A stretch of 64,000 nt of DNA from Posidonia oceanica (GCA_037176725.1 JAZBRS010000029.1:129117001-129181000), one strand, 5' to 3'. Positions 26,101-35,360 are shown, numbered from the stretch's first letter. The notes: generated by a model from the sequence alone, not told the origin. Numbers and translations are program-made.

Positions 26101-26234
26101 TTTAATCAACTGTAAAGAAGAAGAATACGGACCTGCAGGGGCGACATGGAGCAGAGACCGCTGGGGTCCAAGAAGGCCTCTTCTTCTCCTCCATCGTCGC
26201 CTTCTCCGAGCAGAGATCGGTGGAATCTGCCCAT
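17120..26234 (-). CDS. SFT2: SFT2-family vesicle transport protein (six coding exons)
   Basis: The coding sequence joins 26133-26234, 26000-26053, 20366-20439, 18732-18849, 18553-18611 and 17120-17198 on the minus strand. Every intron is GT-AG, all phases agree, and the product is 161 residues, normal for the family. SFT2/Got1-type proteins are small four-helix membrane proteins of the Golgi that help vesicles fuse in retrograde endosome-to-Golgi traffic. The N-terminus (1-34) is hydrophilic and acidic, ending CSMSPLQ. Four hydrophobic helices lie at about 37-57, 63-83, 97-116 and 119-139, followed by PFARRM and an ending CCDTEI, all typical of plant SFT2. I chose ATG 26234 because the frame upstream has no ATG. 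Intron 2 is 5560 bp, of which 4811 bp is a Copia element in the same orientation. The reading frame is intact. Confidence 0.93.
18553..18611 (-). CDS. SFT2: SFT2 exon 5 (residues 117-135 and part of Trp136)
   Basis: The acceptor is CATGCAG before ATTCATAAC and the donor is TTTG/GTACGT. The exon encodes IHNKILTLLAVITEICALI, a highly conserved SFT2 segment in helix 4. Confidence 0.9.
18732..18849 (-). CDS. SFT2: SFT2 exon 4 (residues 77-116)
   Basis: The acceptor is GTGGCAG before CACAGTC, completing Ser77, and the donor is TTG/GTATGT. The exon encodes the loop with FDPVRVYA and helix 3 (ASIYVGSVIVALLCALL). Confidence 0.9.
20366..20439 (-). CDS. SFT2: SFT2 exon 3 (residues 53-76 and part of 77)
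   Basis: The acceptor is TTTGCAG before TCTTTACTTG and the donor is AAG/GTGAG. The exon encodes SLLVIFKPIKFALLFSFG and the rest of helix 2, including the diagnostic FKPIKFA segment. It lies on the far side of the Copia insertion from exon 2. Confidence 0.9.
20983..20987. other. Target site duplication, left (Copia)
   Basis: GTATA at 20983-20987 is repeated at 25799-25803 and flanks the Copia element exactly. Confidence 0.93.
20988..21296 (-). repeat. Copia LTR (3' LTR in element orientation)
   Basis: 309 bp, six substitutions from its partner at 25490-25798 and no indel. It is immediately preceded in minus orientation by the polypurine tract at about 21297-21308. Confidence 0.93.
21300..22001 (-). 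pseudogene. Copia RT end and RNase H
   Basis: The frame from 22001 reads to PISWSSKK, meets an in-frame stop near 21669, and continues HSSTEAEYRSLA, PLVWCDNISAISLNRNPVFH, TKHIEIDVHFIREKV and ADVFTKGL, which are the RNase H motifs of Copia polyproteins. The protein ends a few bases before the polypurine tract. Confidence 0.88.
21990..22830 (-). pseudogene. Copia reverse transcriptase
   Basis: The RT shows WVLVPYSHDMNVVGCKWVYR, YKARLVAKGF, LDVESAFLHG and the catalytic YVDD at 22238-22249, then FHMKDMGALSYFLGI. A frameshift near 22050 separates it from the following LPDPTLYRCMVGALQYITLTRPDIS segment, which resumes at about 22001. Confidence 0.88.
23130..23513 (-). pseudogene. Copia integrase C-terminal region
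   Basis: The peptide FGCRCFPWLWPYNSNKLQ...SGECIFLGYCQNKKGYKCW is the conserved region after the Copia integrase core (FG-C-P ... C-FLGY). It ends in a Ser-rich linker before the RT. Confidence 0.8.
23520..24352 (-). pseudogene. Copia GAG-pre-integrase and integrase core
   Basis: The frame shows the zinc-binding region (LWHYRLGH...CSSCQQRK), the first catalytic Asp in LLHCDLWGPSP, the second in ILRTDGGGEF, and, after an in-frame TAG near 23608, the third catalytic residue in EQNGIVERKHR. The catalytic D-D-E triad is therefore present but the frame is broken. Integrase would insert the cDNA in the nucleus. Confidence 0.85.
24342..24600 (-). pseudogene. Copia zinc knuckle and protease start
   Basis: Minus-strand CQICQRFGHSTIDC is a CCHC knuckle (C-X2-C-X4-H-X4-C). 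It is followed by LWYTDTGVSHHVTS, the Copia protease active site, with DTGV where DSGAS or DTGAS is usual. The piece is separated from the integrase part by a stop or frameshift near 24342. Confidence 0.8.
24861..25439 (-). pseudogene. Copia gag (UBN2-type), interrupted
   Basis: From ATG 25439 the frame gives a Copia gag of the UBN2 type: KLDGTNYLMWRSL near residue 40, then SLSALPYTIG, AKEAWDKLAKRF and SMGDYLQYFK, ending near LNGLSSEYRSF. The first in-frame stop is at 24861-24863. The same frame continues with a second stop (TAG) about 40 codons later, then SSETMLAMAAQN-like gag sequence, so the protein is cut by nonsense codons, not deleted. Gag normally packages the element RNA in virus-like particles in the cytoplasm. 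Confidence 0.85.
25478..25489 (-). other. Copia primer binding site
   Basis: The minus strand reads TGGTATCAGTCG, matching the usual initiator-Met tRNA primer site of plant Copia elements in its first nine bases. Confidence 0.8.
25490..25798 (-). repeat. Copia LTR (5' LTR in element orientation)
   Basis: 309 bp, the partner of 20988-21296. The element promoter should lie in it. The primer binding site follows at once on the minus strand. Confidence 0.93.
26000..26053 (-). CDS. SFT2: SFT2 exon 2 (residues 35-52)
   Basis: The acceptor is GAGCAG before AGGATG and the donor is CTG/GTATGC. The exon encodes RMYAFAACLVVGSALMFL, the start of helix 1. It is phase 0 on both sides. Confidence 0.9.
26133..26234 (-). 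CDS. SFT2: SFT2 exon 1 (residues 1-34)
   Basis: It starts at ATG 26234 (MGRFHRSLLGEG...) and ends in CTGCAG before the donor GTCCGT. It encodes the cytosolic acidic N-terminus with a DDGGEEE run. Confidence 0.9.
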
Positions 26235-26400
26235 TGCGTTGCTCACCGTCTCCACTGGATCGTAGAGGTCAGACGACCTCACCTCACTCGCCAAAGAAAG
26301 GGCCGGAGAACGTGTTGGCGAGTGGGAGAGAGAGGAATTAAAATGCTTCCCGGGCCCAAACTCTAGGTTTCTTTATTTATTTATTTATTTATGGTGTAGA
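26235..26400 (-). promoter_or_regulatory. 5'UTR and proximal promoter of SFT2
   Basis: Upstream of ATG 26234 the minus strand holds a CT-rich leader, a GGGCCCGGG word of the TCP/site-II type, and an AAACCTAGA telo-box-like word, all common in plant housekeeping promoters. A (TTTA)n microsatellite follows at about 26371-26392. No TATA box is obvious. Confidence 0.45.
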
Positions 26401-26936
26401 GATATTTTTAGATATTTGCGATTTGGTATAATTAAACGTTCCAAAATACATATTTCACTAGGCTAATGTTGTTTTCATCCATCAAAAACTGCACTTCATT
26501 ACTGAAACTTAATCATGACAACAAGTATATAATTTTATGACCAAACTATCATTATGTATTTTTTAAATTAGATACCGAATTGTTAGAATTGAAAATATTG
26601 AGGTACTAAAGTGTAACATTTTTATTTAAGATTTGACAATCCAAACATATATGACTGTCAAATCACAAGAAAAGACGGCACTGCTAAGCATTACGATTAT
26701 TTAGATACATTGAGTAATGAAGTTTGTATTTTCCGTCGGAACAAATCATAACTCATTTGGTATGTTACTATTATTCTAATCAGAAGATGCGGATTCAAAT
26801 CTCAATGTTTGTATTTTCAAACATTAAGTACTAAATTGTTGTAACTCTTAAAACATCGAAGTCCAAAATGTAACTTTTCCTCCTTTTTTTATGGTATGTG
26901 CATGTCAATATAATCTTTTGTTGCATAAACAACGTA
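26401..26936. other. Intergenic AT-rich sequence
   Basis: I see no gene, RNA or repeat unit in this stretch between the SFT2 promoter and the MITE. Confidence 0.5.
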
Positions 26937-27163
26937 GGGTCTGTTTAGTAAAGTTTCAGTTTCTTTCTAGACCTAAGTGTAGAAGCTAGCTTCTAGTCAA
27001 AAGTAACCATACCTTAGCTTCTAGAAATGTAAAGGAATCACTATTCTAAAAGCTATATGCTTCTGAGAAGCTGATGGTGTTTAATAGAACTGTTAGACCA
27101 TTATAGCTTCTGGAGAGAAGCTATATGTTCAAAAGCTGTCCAAAAGCTTTACCAAATAGACTC
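26937..27163. mobile_element. MITE-like element, 227 bp
   Basis: Terminal inverted repeats GGGTCTGTTTAGTAAAG and CTTTACCAAATAGACTC (15 of 17 complementary) flank AT-rich sequence that can itself fold (several AGCTTCT/AGAAGCT words). The terminal word resembles plant hAT or PIF/Harbinger MITEs. I could not identify a clean target duplication, so the superfamily is open. Confidence 0.75.
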
Positions 27164-27369
27164 TTAGTGGAGATTTTTTGACGACATAGCAAGCATCAAA
27201 TAATAGATACGAGTTTTGAATTTTCCTTAATCTCATTTTTTTCAAAAATAAGTCCTGATGTTGGTGAACTTAAATTGTCACATTTAAATTAAGGGTGTGT
27301 ATGTGTACGAATTGATCTAAAAATAGAACCAACCTGACCCATATGAGTGGGTTAGGTTGGGGTTTTTAA

Positions 27370-27511
27370 CATCATAGGTTGGATATGAATCACAAAATCT
27401 CATACTTGAAAAACTTGGGTTGAGTTTAGGTCTCAAGATACATCATGGGTTGAGTATGAATCATAAAATCTCAAACCTGAAAAACTTGGGTTGAGTATAG
27501 GTCTTAAGATC
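27370..27511 (+). repeat. 71-bp direct duplication
   Basis: Two adjacent 71-bp copies start at 27370 and 27441 with CATCAT(A/G)GGTTG and share 'aaaacttgggttgagt'. They differ at about ten positions. Confidence 0.85.
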
Positions 27512-27712
27512 AACTTACCTAATCTAACCCAAAAACCAAAGATATATTATATAATTTATTTGTATTTATAAATATAAATTATATGTGTTTTATCCATTGT
27601 GGTATGGGCTTATGTAAGCCCAAAATAACAACCGTTGGATTAACTTGGTTTGCAACTTGATCGAATGGCTATGGTTCTAGGCTCACATGAGCATTGCCAG
27701 CAGTAGATCAAG

Positions 27713-27734
27713 TATATATATATATATATATATA
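27713..27734. repeat. (TA)11 microsatellite
   Basis: A perfect TA dinucleotide run. Confidence 0.95.
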
Positions 27735-28560
27735 AGCAAATTTTCTGGTAGGGTTCAACTTTATTTATGTTAATTTGAGTCCTACATCTAAGCCATTGAA
27801 TTTAGATAATAAGGTTCTAATTAAGTTCCAATTTTTTATTGTTTAATACCAATTTGAATTGATGGTGGTTTGTATTCCTTATTTGATGGTTATTACAATC
27901 AATTAGTTATAACATTAAAGATCTCGTGGATTTGGTTCACATTAATAAATCCTATTTATTAGGAATTTTTTAAATATGGACGATTATGTGATAGATGCCA
28001 CAATGATCGAAGCCACAATGACCTTCACATAGAAAAACATAATACATCTTATCATATCAACCTGTATCCAAAACTCATCAATAAAATCCACTGAAAACTC
28101 AACACAGCAAGAGTACTCAATTATCTTAAGTAACTCAAAAACACGCAATCTAATCCAAAGGAGAGGAGATCTCCACCAATCGAACAGCATAATGTCATTT
28201 GACCCACCAACAAATAGAAATCAACTGAGCATCCAAAATAGAACACAGAAAACAACACACAGAACTATGTCACTCCATGGGCCGGGCCCCTAACGCATCA
28301 CGAGCAAGCAACACCAATGCGCAATACTAACACGTGGCACCTCCTAGATAACTCTGTCCTCATTCAGAATATCTGGAGCAACACCACACATTTGAGAATT
28401 CACAAATATCACCTAGAAGTTGCAACGAGAGGATGAAACTCAAAGTATTCTCACACAAAAGGCAAATCCAGATCAAAAAGCAAAAGACCACAAACAACAA
28501 ACACAAAGGGCCACACAAGAAGCAGTCATCTATTTCACCTCTCCCTTCACGACAATATCA
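27735..28560. other. Intergenic sequence
   Basis: I see no gene. The right part (28250-28560) becomes CA-rich and may belong to the LTR-like region that follows. Confidence 0.4.
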
Positions 28561-28564
28561 CAAG

Positions 28565-30720
28565 TGTAACACCTCGAACCTAGCTACCTCTTTTCTCCCT
28601 TTATTATTATTATTTTTATTATCATCAACATTGAAACTAAATCCAAGCACATAATTATTAACAACTATCATGATCAGAAATTAAACTAAACAACATACTT
28701 ACTTAGAACCCTTGATGTGTGGAAGAGTGACTCCTCTCTTTATGCACCAGCAAGCCAAACCTACTCCTAACTTGCACCTATGAAAAACAGAAATCAAAGC
28801 ACACAAGAGTGACCACTGAAAGGTCACTCAACACACACCCCACCTAACACACACACAACAACTCAACAGACACCGTTGAGGAAACAGGTGTAGCTATGCC
28901 ACAGCAAACAAGCACGGGCATCACACCTGGATGCCACAACACCACAACAAGGCAACTCGCTATTGCCCAGCAAGCAACAAAACTTATAAAACATGTCTTC
29001 GAAATCAATTTCCTTTTTTTCCTTTAAAAATCATATGCATGTTCTTTAAAAAACCATTATGCACACTTGAGATGGTGTAACACCCCAACGCGTCACATAC
29101 CAGCATCAGTACTACCCAAATTAAATAATAATAATCAATTAAAAGAAAACTAAGCTACGATTAACATTGAAATTAAAATTGAACAAACTACACTACCCAG
29201 AAACCTCAGTGTGCGGCTACGTGGCTCCTATAAGGTACCAGAACTGGACTGCACTCCTAATCTGCACCTGAAAACCACACACAAAATGCATGAGCGACAA
29301 CAAGTCACCTAGCACACCCCCACAAAAAACACAGAGGAAAACACATAAAAACTCAAGGTTTACGATAATTAAAATCAAACTAAGTAATCCATTGCAAAAC
29401 CATGCTAATTCAGAACACAATCAATTCCTCGTCATTCACATGCTTTACATAAAACATTTTACGCATTTAAATCCATGTCTGAAACCGTTTCAGAAAAAAC
29501 CACATACACAGTGAACAAAACCTCATCATGCCACCCTGGCCACAAGCAGTCACTAGGGACTCGAACCCCGATCCCTACTCTATTGCCGCGGTGCAACTAC
29601 CCAATGTGGGAGCATACCACTGCCACAAGAACTCAACCCTCAATTTATCATATTTTCAGTACACGAGGTTGCGTTCTCTGACGCCCCTTTGGTGTCCGAG
29701 CGTCTGGGGACTCTAACCCCAACCCTAGCTAGCACCGGTACAGAAGGTAATCCATCTGTTTCACTAGGCCTAAATGTACCACATACCTCACCCTAGGCAA
29801 CTGACTCTCGACCATCTAGGGGTATCAGTCGTCCTTAGTCCGCCGGTTAGAAGCTTCAGTCTCTCGGTCTTCGAAACCACAGAAATCCTTTTCAAAACCT
29901 TTGCAAACCATGCATTTCCTTTCCAAACTCTTTTGGAAATCATTTCGAAAACATTCCTTACTATTTGCAAATCATTTATATTGCCAAAATATCCATAAAA
30001 CCAATACATCATCATAATCCAAGAATCAACAAAGAAACCACAAAATATCAGGTTCAGGCTCTAATTCGGCAGACCGAAATCATCCGGTCGACCGAATCAG
30101 GAACCTGTGCCCACTCTCAGGCTCTGGTTCGGCAGACTGAAACTCCTCGGTCGACCGAACAGCTTGCTATCACGGTCTACCAAAATGGGTCGGTCGACCG
30201 AACCAGGGACCTGAGCTCTCATTTAGGAGCACAATCTGCATACCGAAAAATATCGGCACACCGAATTCTGGGCAAAATCGGCATACCGAACCTGACGGCC
30301 TCTGAAAACTGAAAACAAGATGATTAGAAATCGCCCAAAATGGGAACCACAATCAGTTCCACCACAGGCTACGAAAAATTCCACAAAATATATGGATGCA
30401 AAGAGCTCGTAGTCATCTACCATTCAAGACAAAAATCACAAGAATCCATTCACAATAACTCGAGATATGAAATTTCAAAGGATAAAAGCTCAAATGGCTA
30501 AACCGAGATTCCATCACAAATTCCTCTGTAAAACTCATCCAAAAATTCCAATAAAATCCTACAAGCTTCATTCATACATTAAAACTAACTAATCAACCAA
30601 TCTTCAGAGATTTAACAAGAAATCGAAGAGGAAAAGGAGGTGGGACACGTACCAATCATCGGCAAACGTCTTCTCCCTTTCTTCCTTCTCCGGCTGGCTG
30701 ATGGTGGTGATAATCCGGCT
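28565..30720. mobile_element. LTR-like pieces with TGTAACACC starts
   Basis: TGTAACACC words at about 28565 and 29092 each begin a segment with the same loose order (a 'tgtg(t/c)gg' word, 'cctactccta' or 'gcactcctaatctgcacctg', 'aagtcacctagcacac'). They look like two diverged copies of one LTR start, of the kind seen in chromovirus-type Gypsy elements. Bases 29520-30000 continue as non-coding LTR-like sequence and 30064-30300 holds CGGTCGACCG-type inverted repeats. No coding domain is present. Confidence 0.4.
30064..30160. repeat. Two 34-bp covarying inverted repeats
   Basis: At 30064-30097 ATTCGGCAGACC pairs with GGTCGACCGAAT, and at 30127-30160 GTTCGGCAGACT pairs with GGTCGACCGAAC, each around a 10-bp loop. 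The end base pair changes from A-T to G-C between copies. Outer arms CAGGTTC/GAACCTG enclose the first. More CGGT...ACCG words follow to 30296. Confidence 0.75.
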
Positions 30721-30724
30721 GAGG

Positions 30725-31189
30725 CTAATTGCCCGCCGTTGGTGCTTGGAGATGCTGTTCTTGGTGCCCGTAGGGCTGACCAACTCTTTTCCTGTATTCG
30801 CCATGTGGCATGTGATTTTGTTCCTGAATCAAGGGATTTGCCCTTGATTTATAAGCTCCGTTGAGTATTGTACCATGTCCTAGGTGATTCGTGTACGATG
30901 GTGGATTGCCATACTGTCCCTGGTATAGTTCGTTAGGTGTATGGTCCGCAACTAGCCTTCGTTGTCTTTCACCGAGATAGGGTGGTTGCTGAAGGTTGTT
31001 CTGACATGGCCCCGTAGGGGCTGATGTTTCTTCATTTAAGAACTGATACATGGCTCTATACTGGATTGAGTCTGGATCCAAGGCTTCTTCGGTGGTCGGA
31101 TGGTAGATTATAGGCTCCTCTCCCACTGTACTTACCGAGTCTAACCTCTCTCTTTCTAGCTGTTCAGCTTCAAAGACCTGGTTCATCAT
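30725..31189 (-). CDS. Hypothetical ORF, 154 aa
   Basis: From ATG 31189 (MMNQVFEAEQLERERL) the frame is open for 154 codons. The product is hydrophilic, rich in Gln, Pro and Tyr, with no domain I recognise. A different frame at 30604-30804 continues with similar composition, suggesting a frameshift near 30790. A paired palindrome module lies 41 bp upstream at 31230-31286. It could be the N-terminal part of a gag-like protein of the Tat-type element to the right, or a chance frame. Confidence 0.35.
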   Translation of the reverse strand: MMNQVFEAEQLERERLDSVSTVGEEPIIYHPTTEEALDPDSIQYRAMYQFLNEETSAPTGPCQNNLQQPPYLGERQRRLVADHTPNELYQGQYGNPPSYTNHLGHGTILNGAYKSRANPLIQEQNHMPHGEYRKRVGQPYGHQEQHLQAPTAGN

Positions 31190-31229
31190 TGTAGCAACTT
31201 AGATAATGAGATGAGATTGGCTTTAGGGA

Positions 31230-31286
31230 GTAATACGCCTCACACTGCAGCGTACAACGTTGGACGCAGACTTTGCAGCATTTAAC
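31230..31286. repeat. Paired 28-bp palindrome module
   Basis: A 57-bp pair with the arms GTAATACGC, GCGTACAAC, GTTGGACGC and GCATTTAAC. Confidence 0.7.
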
Positions 31287-31305
31287 GTTCTCAGCTGTAT
31301 TCCTC

Positions 31306-31484
31306 TGTTCTTTTTTTCTTGTCTTCACTGTTTTCTTCCTTTCCCTTTTTTTTTCTCTCCTTTCTTTTTGTTTTTTTTTCTTTCTCTTTTTTTTTCTTTC
31401 TTTTCCTCTTTTTTTCTTTTCTTTTTCTTTCTTTTTTCGATTTCTTTTTTTTCTCTCTTTTTTTCTGATTTTTTTCTTTTTCTC
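31306..31484. repeat. Polypyrimidine (T4-7C)n tract
   Basis: Almost pure T/C. The Phe/Ser/Leu-rich frames here are compositional artefacts. Confidence 0.95.
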
Positions 31485-33620
31485 TTATATGAAGGATTAC
31501 AAGTGCTTACAAAAGGAAATTACAAAAAAATTGTGATTTAATACAGGTTCCTAAAAAAGTAAAATAGAAACTGAAAAACTGACTGTCACTGTTTTGGTTT
31601 GTGAAACGTTTTCTCTTGCCAATCAATCACAGAAGAGCCAAAAAGAATAAACAGCCAAGCAGAGAATGTGTTAGACGTAGGATCTGCTGTGTACAACGTT
31701 AAACGCAGATATCCTGGCGTCTAACACCCTGTTTACAAGAAAACTGCACAAAAACACTTTCAGACAGCGATTAGAGTTTTAATTTCCGTTTTCGCTTTGA
31801 GATTAGTGTTTTAAACCTGCGTAGCTCTCAGGGTTCCTTAAGGCTTAGGTATGGCTTCTTTTCCGGGATTTCTATGGTTCCTCACAAAATGGGTGAAAAT
31901 TTTTCTTTGGTACTGTCCCCTACGTCAACTCCTGAGAATGTTAGGGGGAGCCCAAATACACTTAGGTCCCTACCCCGTAGAGGTAGAGCCCAGCATACTC
32001 AGGATTGATCGGATCTCTCGCGTATCAACACACCAAACACAATCAAACCACCGAAAGGGGAAGGGAGGAATATAAATCAAAACTTGAGGTTCTAATTAAC
32101 TTTCACAAAAAGCTAAGGAAGAAGGAGGGCCCCTTGTGAAAGAAAATGATAATACAATCACCTCTTCTAGGCCCTTTGCAACAGAGGTGCTCAGGACCTA
32201 GATTGTTACTTATATAACTCAAGAGAAGATACAAGCAATTAGTTCCCAATAAGGGCCATGCAAGTCATATAGAAAGATTCAATTTTTTTTTATTTTTGAA
32301 AAGCACCCAAAGATTCAGGTTCCGGTCCCTATGGTAAAGCCGATTACCTCACACCTCAGTTCTTGAGCCAGTTATAAAAAGAAAACTAAGAAAACTTTAA
32401 AACAGAAAGGTTTCTATTTAGTGGTCGTTGGACGCGTATACTGGAGCGTCCAATGTTGGACGCAGCAGATCACATGTATAACGTATTGATAGTGTTTTTT
32501 TTTCAGAAAAACAGTAGCTTTTATAGATCACCCCCACGCCCGAGAATCTCAGAGAGAAGGGGGGTGATTTTAGTTATTTTGATGTAAAAGAAAACAAGAA
32601 AAAGATCACGGCGCCTCGAAACACTATGAGGAATTTCACCACTTCTTTAAAACTTTAAGAAAACTAAGAAACTAAGAACTAAAACTAGGAATGTCAATAA
32701 TGAGGAGGAAGAAGAAAGAAGGGCTTACTCACCTTGCACGGGGGCACTTTTAGCTGTCCTACCGTGATCGCCAGACTGTGGAATGTGGAAAAATATGAAG
32801 AAGAAAGGGGGAAATCGGGGACGGGGACGGTTTTGTCTTGCTTTGACCGCTTTGACCGTCGTTGGCGTTGCCTACCCTCGTTCTTCTTGGTGCACGGTTT
32901 TTAGCTTGTGAAGTGATGAGAAGAAGCTTTGGTTCTTTTGTTCTCGTTACCTCACTTTTCCCGGCGCCTTTCCTTTTATCCAACTCCATCGCTCCATAGG
33001 AGATGGAATCGGTGTAATCGCCACTCTAGGTTCGCTTTTGCCGGCCCTTGAGACGCCTTGGGAGATGTGGGGTGTGGGTTCTACTACCTTGGGACAACGC
33101 TTGCGTTGCCCAAGGGTGCCCATGCTTGGTGAATCTCTTCTTCTTTCTTCTTCCTCCTTGTATGACAAATGTTAACAAAACAAACAGAAGTAACACATAT
33201 ATGGATCAATATGGTGTAGTATTCTATTCAAAATATGTAAGACAAATATTGAATATATGTGAAAAAAGAAACTCACCCAAGGGATTTGATCCCCTGGTTG
33301 CAACTAATGTAAATGATTATGCTATCCTATTCTACGTAATCGAAATATGATATGAAGAAAGGAAATGAAAGAAAATATAACAAAGGGTCCCATTTTAATT
33401 CATGCACATAGTGCCATGTGGATCGACATGATGTTGCTGTCGATAAAGGGGGACTAAAGCTTTCTTAGAACTCTCTCAGTGATTTGGTTTCTCTCTCTAG
33501 GAATCTCTCCATTATTTTACTTCTCAAAATATCCTTTCTTTTTTCGTCTCTCTAAAGTCTATCCCTTCGTCCCTTTCGTGTCATGTCCTCGTGTTCTTCG
33601 ACCTTGTGGGGGTACCCTTG

Positions 33621-33630
33621 CTTTTATAGA
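33621..33630 (-). promoter_or_regulatory. TATA box (minus strand, LTR-like)
   Basis: The minus strand reads TCTATAAAAG, with palindrome modules 63-377 bp upstream in minus direction. Confidence 0.45.
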
Positions 33631-33692
33631 AGCAGGGGAGGAACAAATATAGAATTGAATGAATTGATCAGCAAACTTTCCAATTCAGGGAT

Positions 33693-34007
33693 GTTATACG
33701 CTGGAAATCCAACACATAACGTTATCTAGTGGGAAACCAGCGTATAACGACCTTCAAAGCACAGCTACTAGGATTAAGGAATATCTCCTAATTAAAACTT
33801 GATTAAGTGTCATTAAACTAGTGTTAATTGCCTTGACCGGTCAACAGAGTCTAAAGATGGCAAAAACACGGATTTTATTTCTGACCAAATAAAGAAAGTT
33901 TGGGGCTGGCACTGGGCTCCCATGTTAGATGTTGGAAAACCAACAGCCAACGTTAGCCACTGGAAAACCAGTGGCCAACGTTATAAGCTAGGAATCCAGC
34001 TTATAAC
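33693..34007. repeat. 28-bp palindrome modules: pair, pair, single
   Basis: At 33693-33748 the outermost arms GTTATACGCTGG and CCAGCGTATAAC are perfect complements. At 33924-33979 each 28-mer folds on itself (CCACTGG-AAAA-CCAGTGG in the second). The lone 28-mer at 33980-34007 pairs GTTATAAGCT with AGCTTATAAC perfectly and shows that 28 bp is the basic unit. Confidence 0.85.
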
Positions 34008-34419
34008 ACCCTTAGTCAGTCCATCTTCCAAATTTGGTCAAGAAATGAAGAACATTCAGGCTGCTGACACTTAAAGCTTAATAAGGGATGACAATAAAGC
34101 TTTGAACTGGAGAATAGGTGTTTGGCTCAAATGTGAGAGGTCCTGGATAGAACAAAGAGTTTCTAAGAACGACCTAATGCAACAGACTGTACTACTATGA
34201 AGAGAGTGTCAAAACGAGGTGTCTACAGATTGCCCCTCCTTGAAGATGGCTTCGGCACGAAGCTGTCTACAAGGCGAGACGATACCCTTGTTTGGCGCTA
34301 CCTAGAGATCTTAAATGAAATCCAATGCCTGCTGCCACTAGACTTGGACAAGACACAATGAGGGTCGGCTAAAGAAACACGGCCAATGGGATTGCCCAAG
34401 GGGAACAAAACTAAAGACA

Positions 34420-34660
34420 CGATCACGGGGGTTGCCCGCGGGATTCAAACTAAAAGACACTGCTACGGGGGTTGCCCGCAGGGGTGAAACTAAGAGACAC
34501 TGCTACGGAGGTTGCCTACAGGAGTCAAACTAAAGACACTGCCACGGGGGTTGCCCATGTGGTCAAACTAAAGACACTGCTACGGGGGTTGCCCGTAGGG
34601 GTCAAACTAAAAGACATGGCCACGGGGGTTGCCCGTGGGAGTCAAGCTTAAGGGATGGAT
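34420..34660 (+). repeat. Tandem repeat, 38-40 bp, 6 copies, each with a hairpin
   Basis: Each unit carries (C/T)ACGGGGGTTGCCCG(T/C)(G/A) followed by 'tcaaactaaa(a)gacac'. The hairpin arms covary between copies: CACGGG with CCCGTG and TACGGG with CCCGTA. Confidence 0.85.
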
Positions 34661-35016
34661 AGCTAATGTTTCCGACGACCACTCAATGTGAATGCAGTAC
34701 AATGCACTATGCATGGATGCGTGCTGGCGGTAATGCAAAGGAGGTGATCATGATATGCAATACATGGCCCTAGATAAAGAGGTTCCTCCATCATCGCCAG
34801 CTTTAACTTGTATATCGGGTTGGCTCAGGAATTTTTCTCATCACCGAAGGCGGACTGACACATGCGTGAATGCAATTTGTCATAATCAGGTGCCCTTTCC
34901 TTGAGTGTAGCCTACACTCTCCATAGGGACTGTCGTTTCATGACACGCGGGTTACTGAGTGAGAGGTCTATGATGCTCCCAGGCAAAAGGGGATTGATCT
35001 CTTCTCTACTAGCCGC
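34661..35016. other. Spacer between arrays
   Basis: No gene. Bases 34860-34990 contain a diverged extra copy of the 112-bp repeat that follows (the 'ataatcaggtg' and 'gcctacactct' words). Confidence 0.5.
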
Positions 35017-35360
35017 GTTGGCTCTATTTATCACAATCAGATGTCTTTTCATCGAATGTTGCCTACATTCTTAACAGAGACCATCGTCTTGTGATCTGCA
35101 ATTAGTGAACGATGAGTCCACTAACACCGTTGGCTTATTTGTCAGAATCAGGTGTCCATTCATTGAATGTTGCCTACATTCTCGATAGAGACCGTCGTCT
35201 TCTGATCCGGGAGTTAGTGAGCGATGGGTCCACTAATACCGTTGGCTTTATTCGCCGGAATCAAGTGTCCTTTCATCGAATGTTGCCTACATTCTCGATA
35301 GAGACCATCATCTTTTGACCTGGGAGTTAGTGAGCGATGGGTCCACTAATTCCATTGGCT
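35017..35360 (+). repeat. Tandem repeat, 112 bp, 3 copies
   Basis: The word (G/A)TTGGCT recurs at 35017, 35129, 35241 and 35354 with 'gaatgttgcctacattct' and 'gggtccactaa' between. Confidence 0.9.

Larger units (their letters stand above)
31190..34200 (-). mobile_element. Non-coding LTR-like region with palindrome modules
   Basis: No gene is supported. Palindrome pairs lie at 31230-31286, 31670-31725, 32427-32482, 33693-33748 and 33924-33979 plus a single at 33980-34007. A minus-strand TATA box (TCTATAAAAG) lies at 33621-33630, 63-377 bp below the last group, suggesting a minus-oriented LTR promoter. A second minus-strand CTATAAAAGC is at 32517. I take this as the LTR side of the Tat-like element whose pol lies at 45.7-47.9 kb, but no second LTR was found to prove it. 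Confidence 0.4.

Noticed and set aside
26106..26294. Longer SFT2 N-terminus starting at a TTG upstream
   Set aside because: There is no ATG in frame upstream of 26234, and the product from 26234 has the usual family length.
27300..27580. Telomere-like GGTTGAG/GGTTTTT words
   Set aside because: They belong to a 71-bp duplication and lack any true TTTAGGG run.
31260..31541. Phe/Leu/Ser-rich hydrophobic frames
   Set aside because: Translation of a polypyrimidine tract.
33220..33350. Possible organellar tRNA-like insertion ('caagggatttgatcccctgg')
   Set aside because: I could not fold a complete tRNA cloverleaf and the flanks do not read as organelle DNA.
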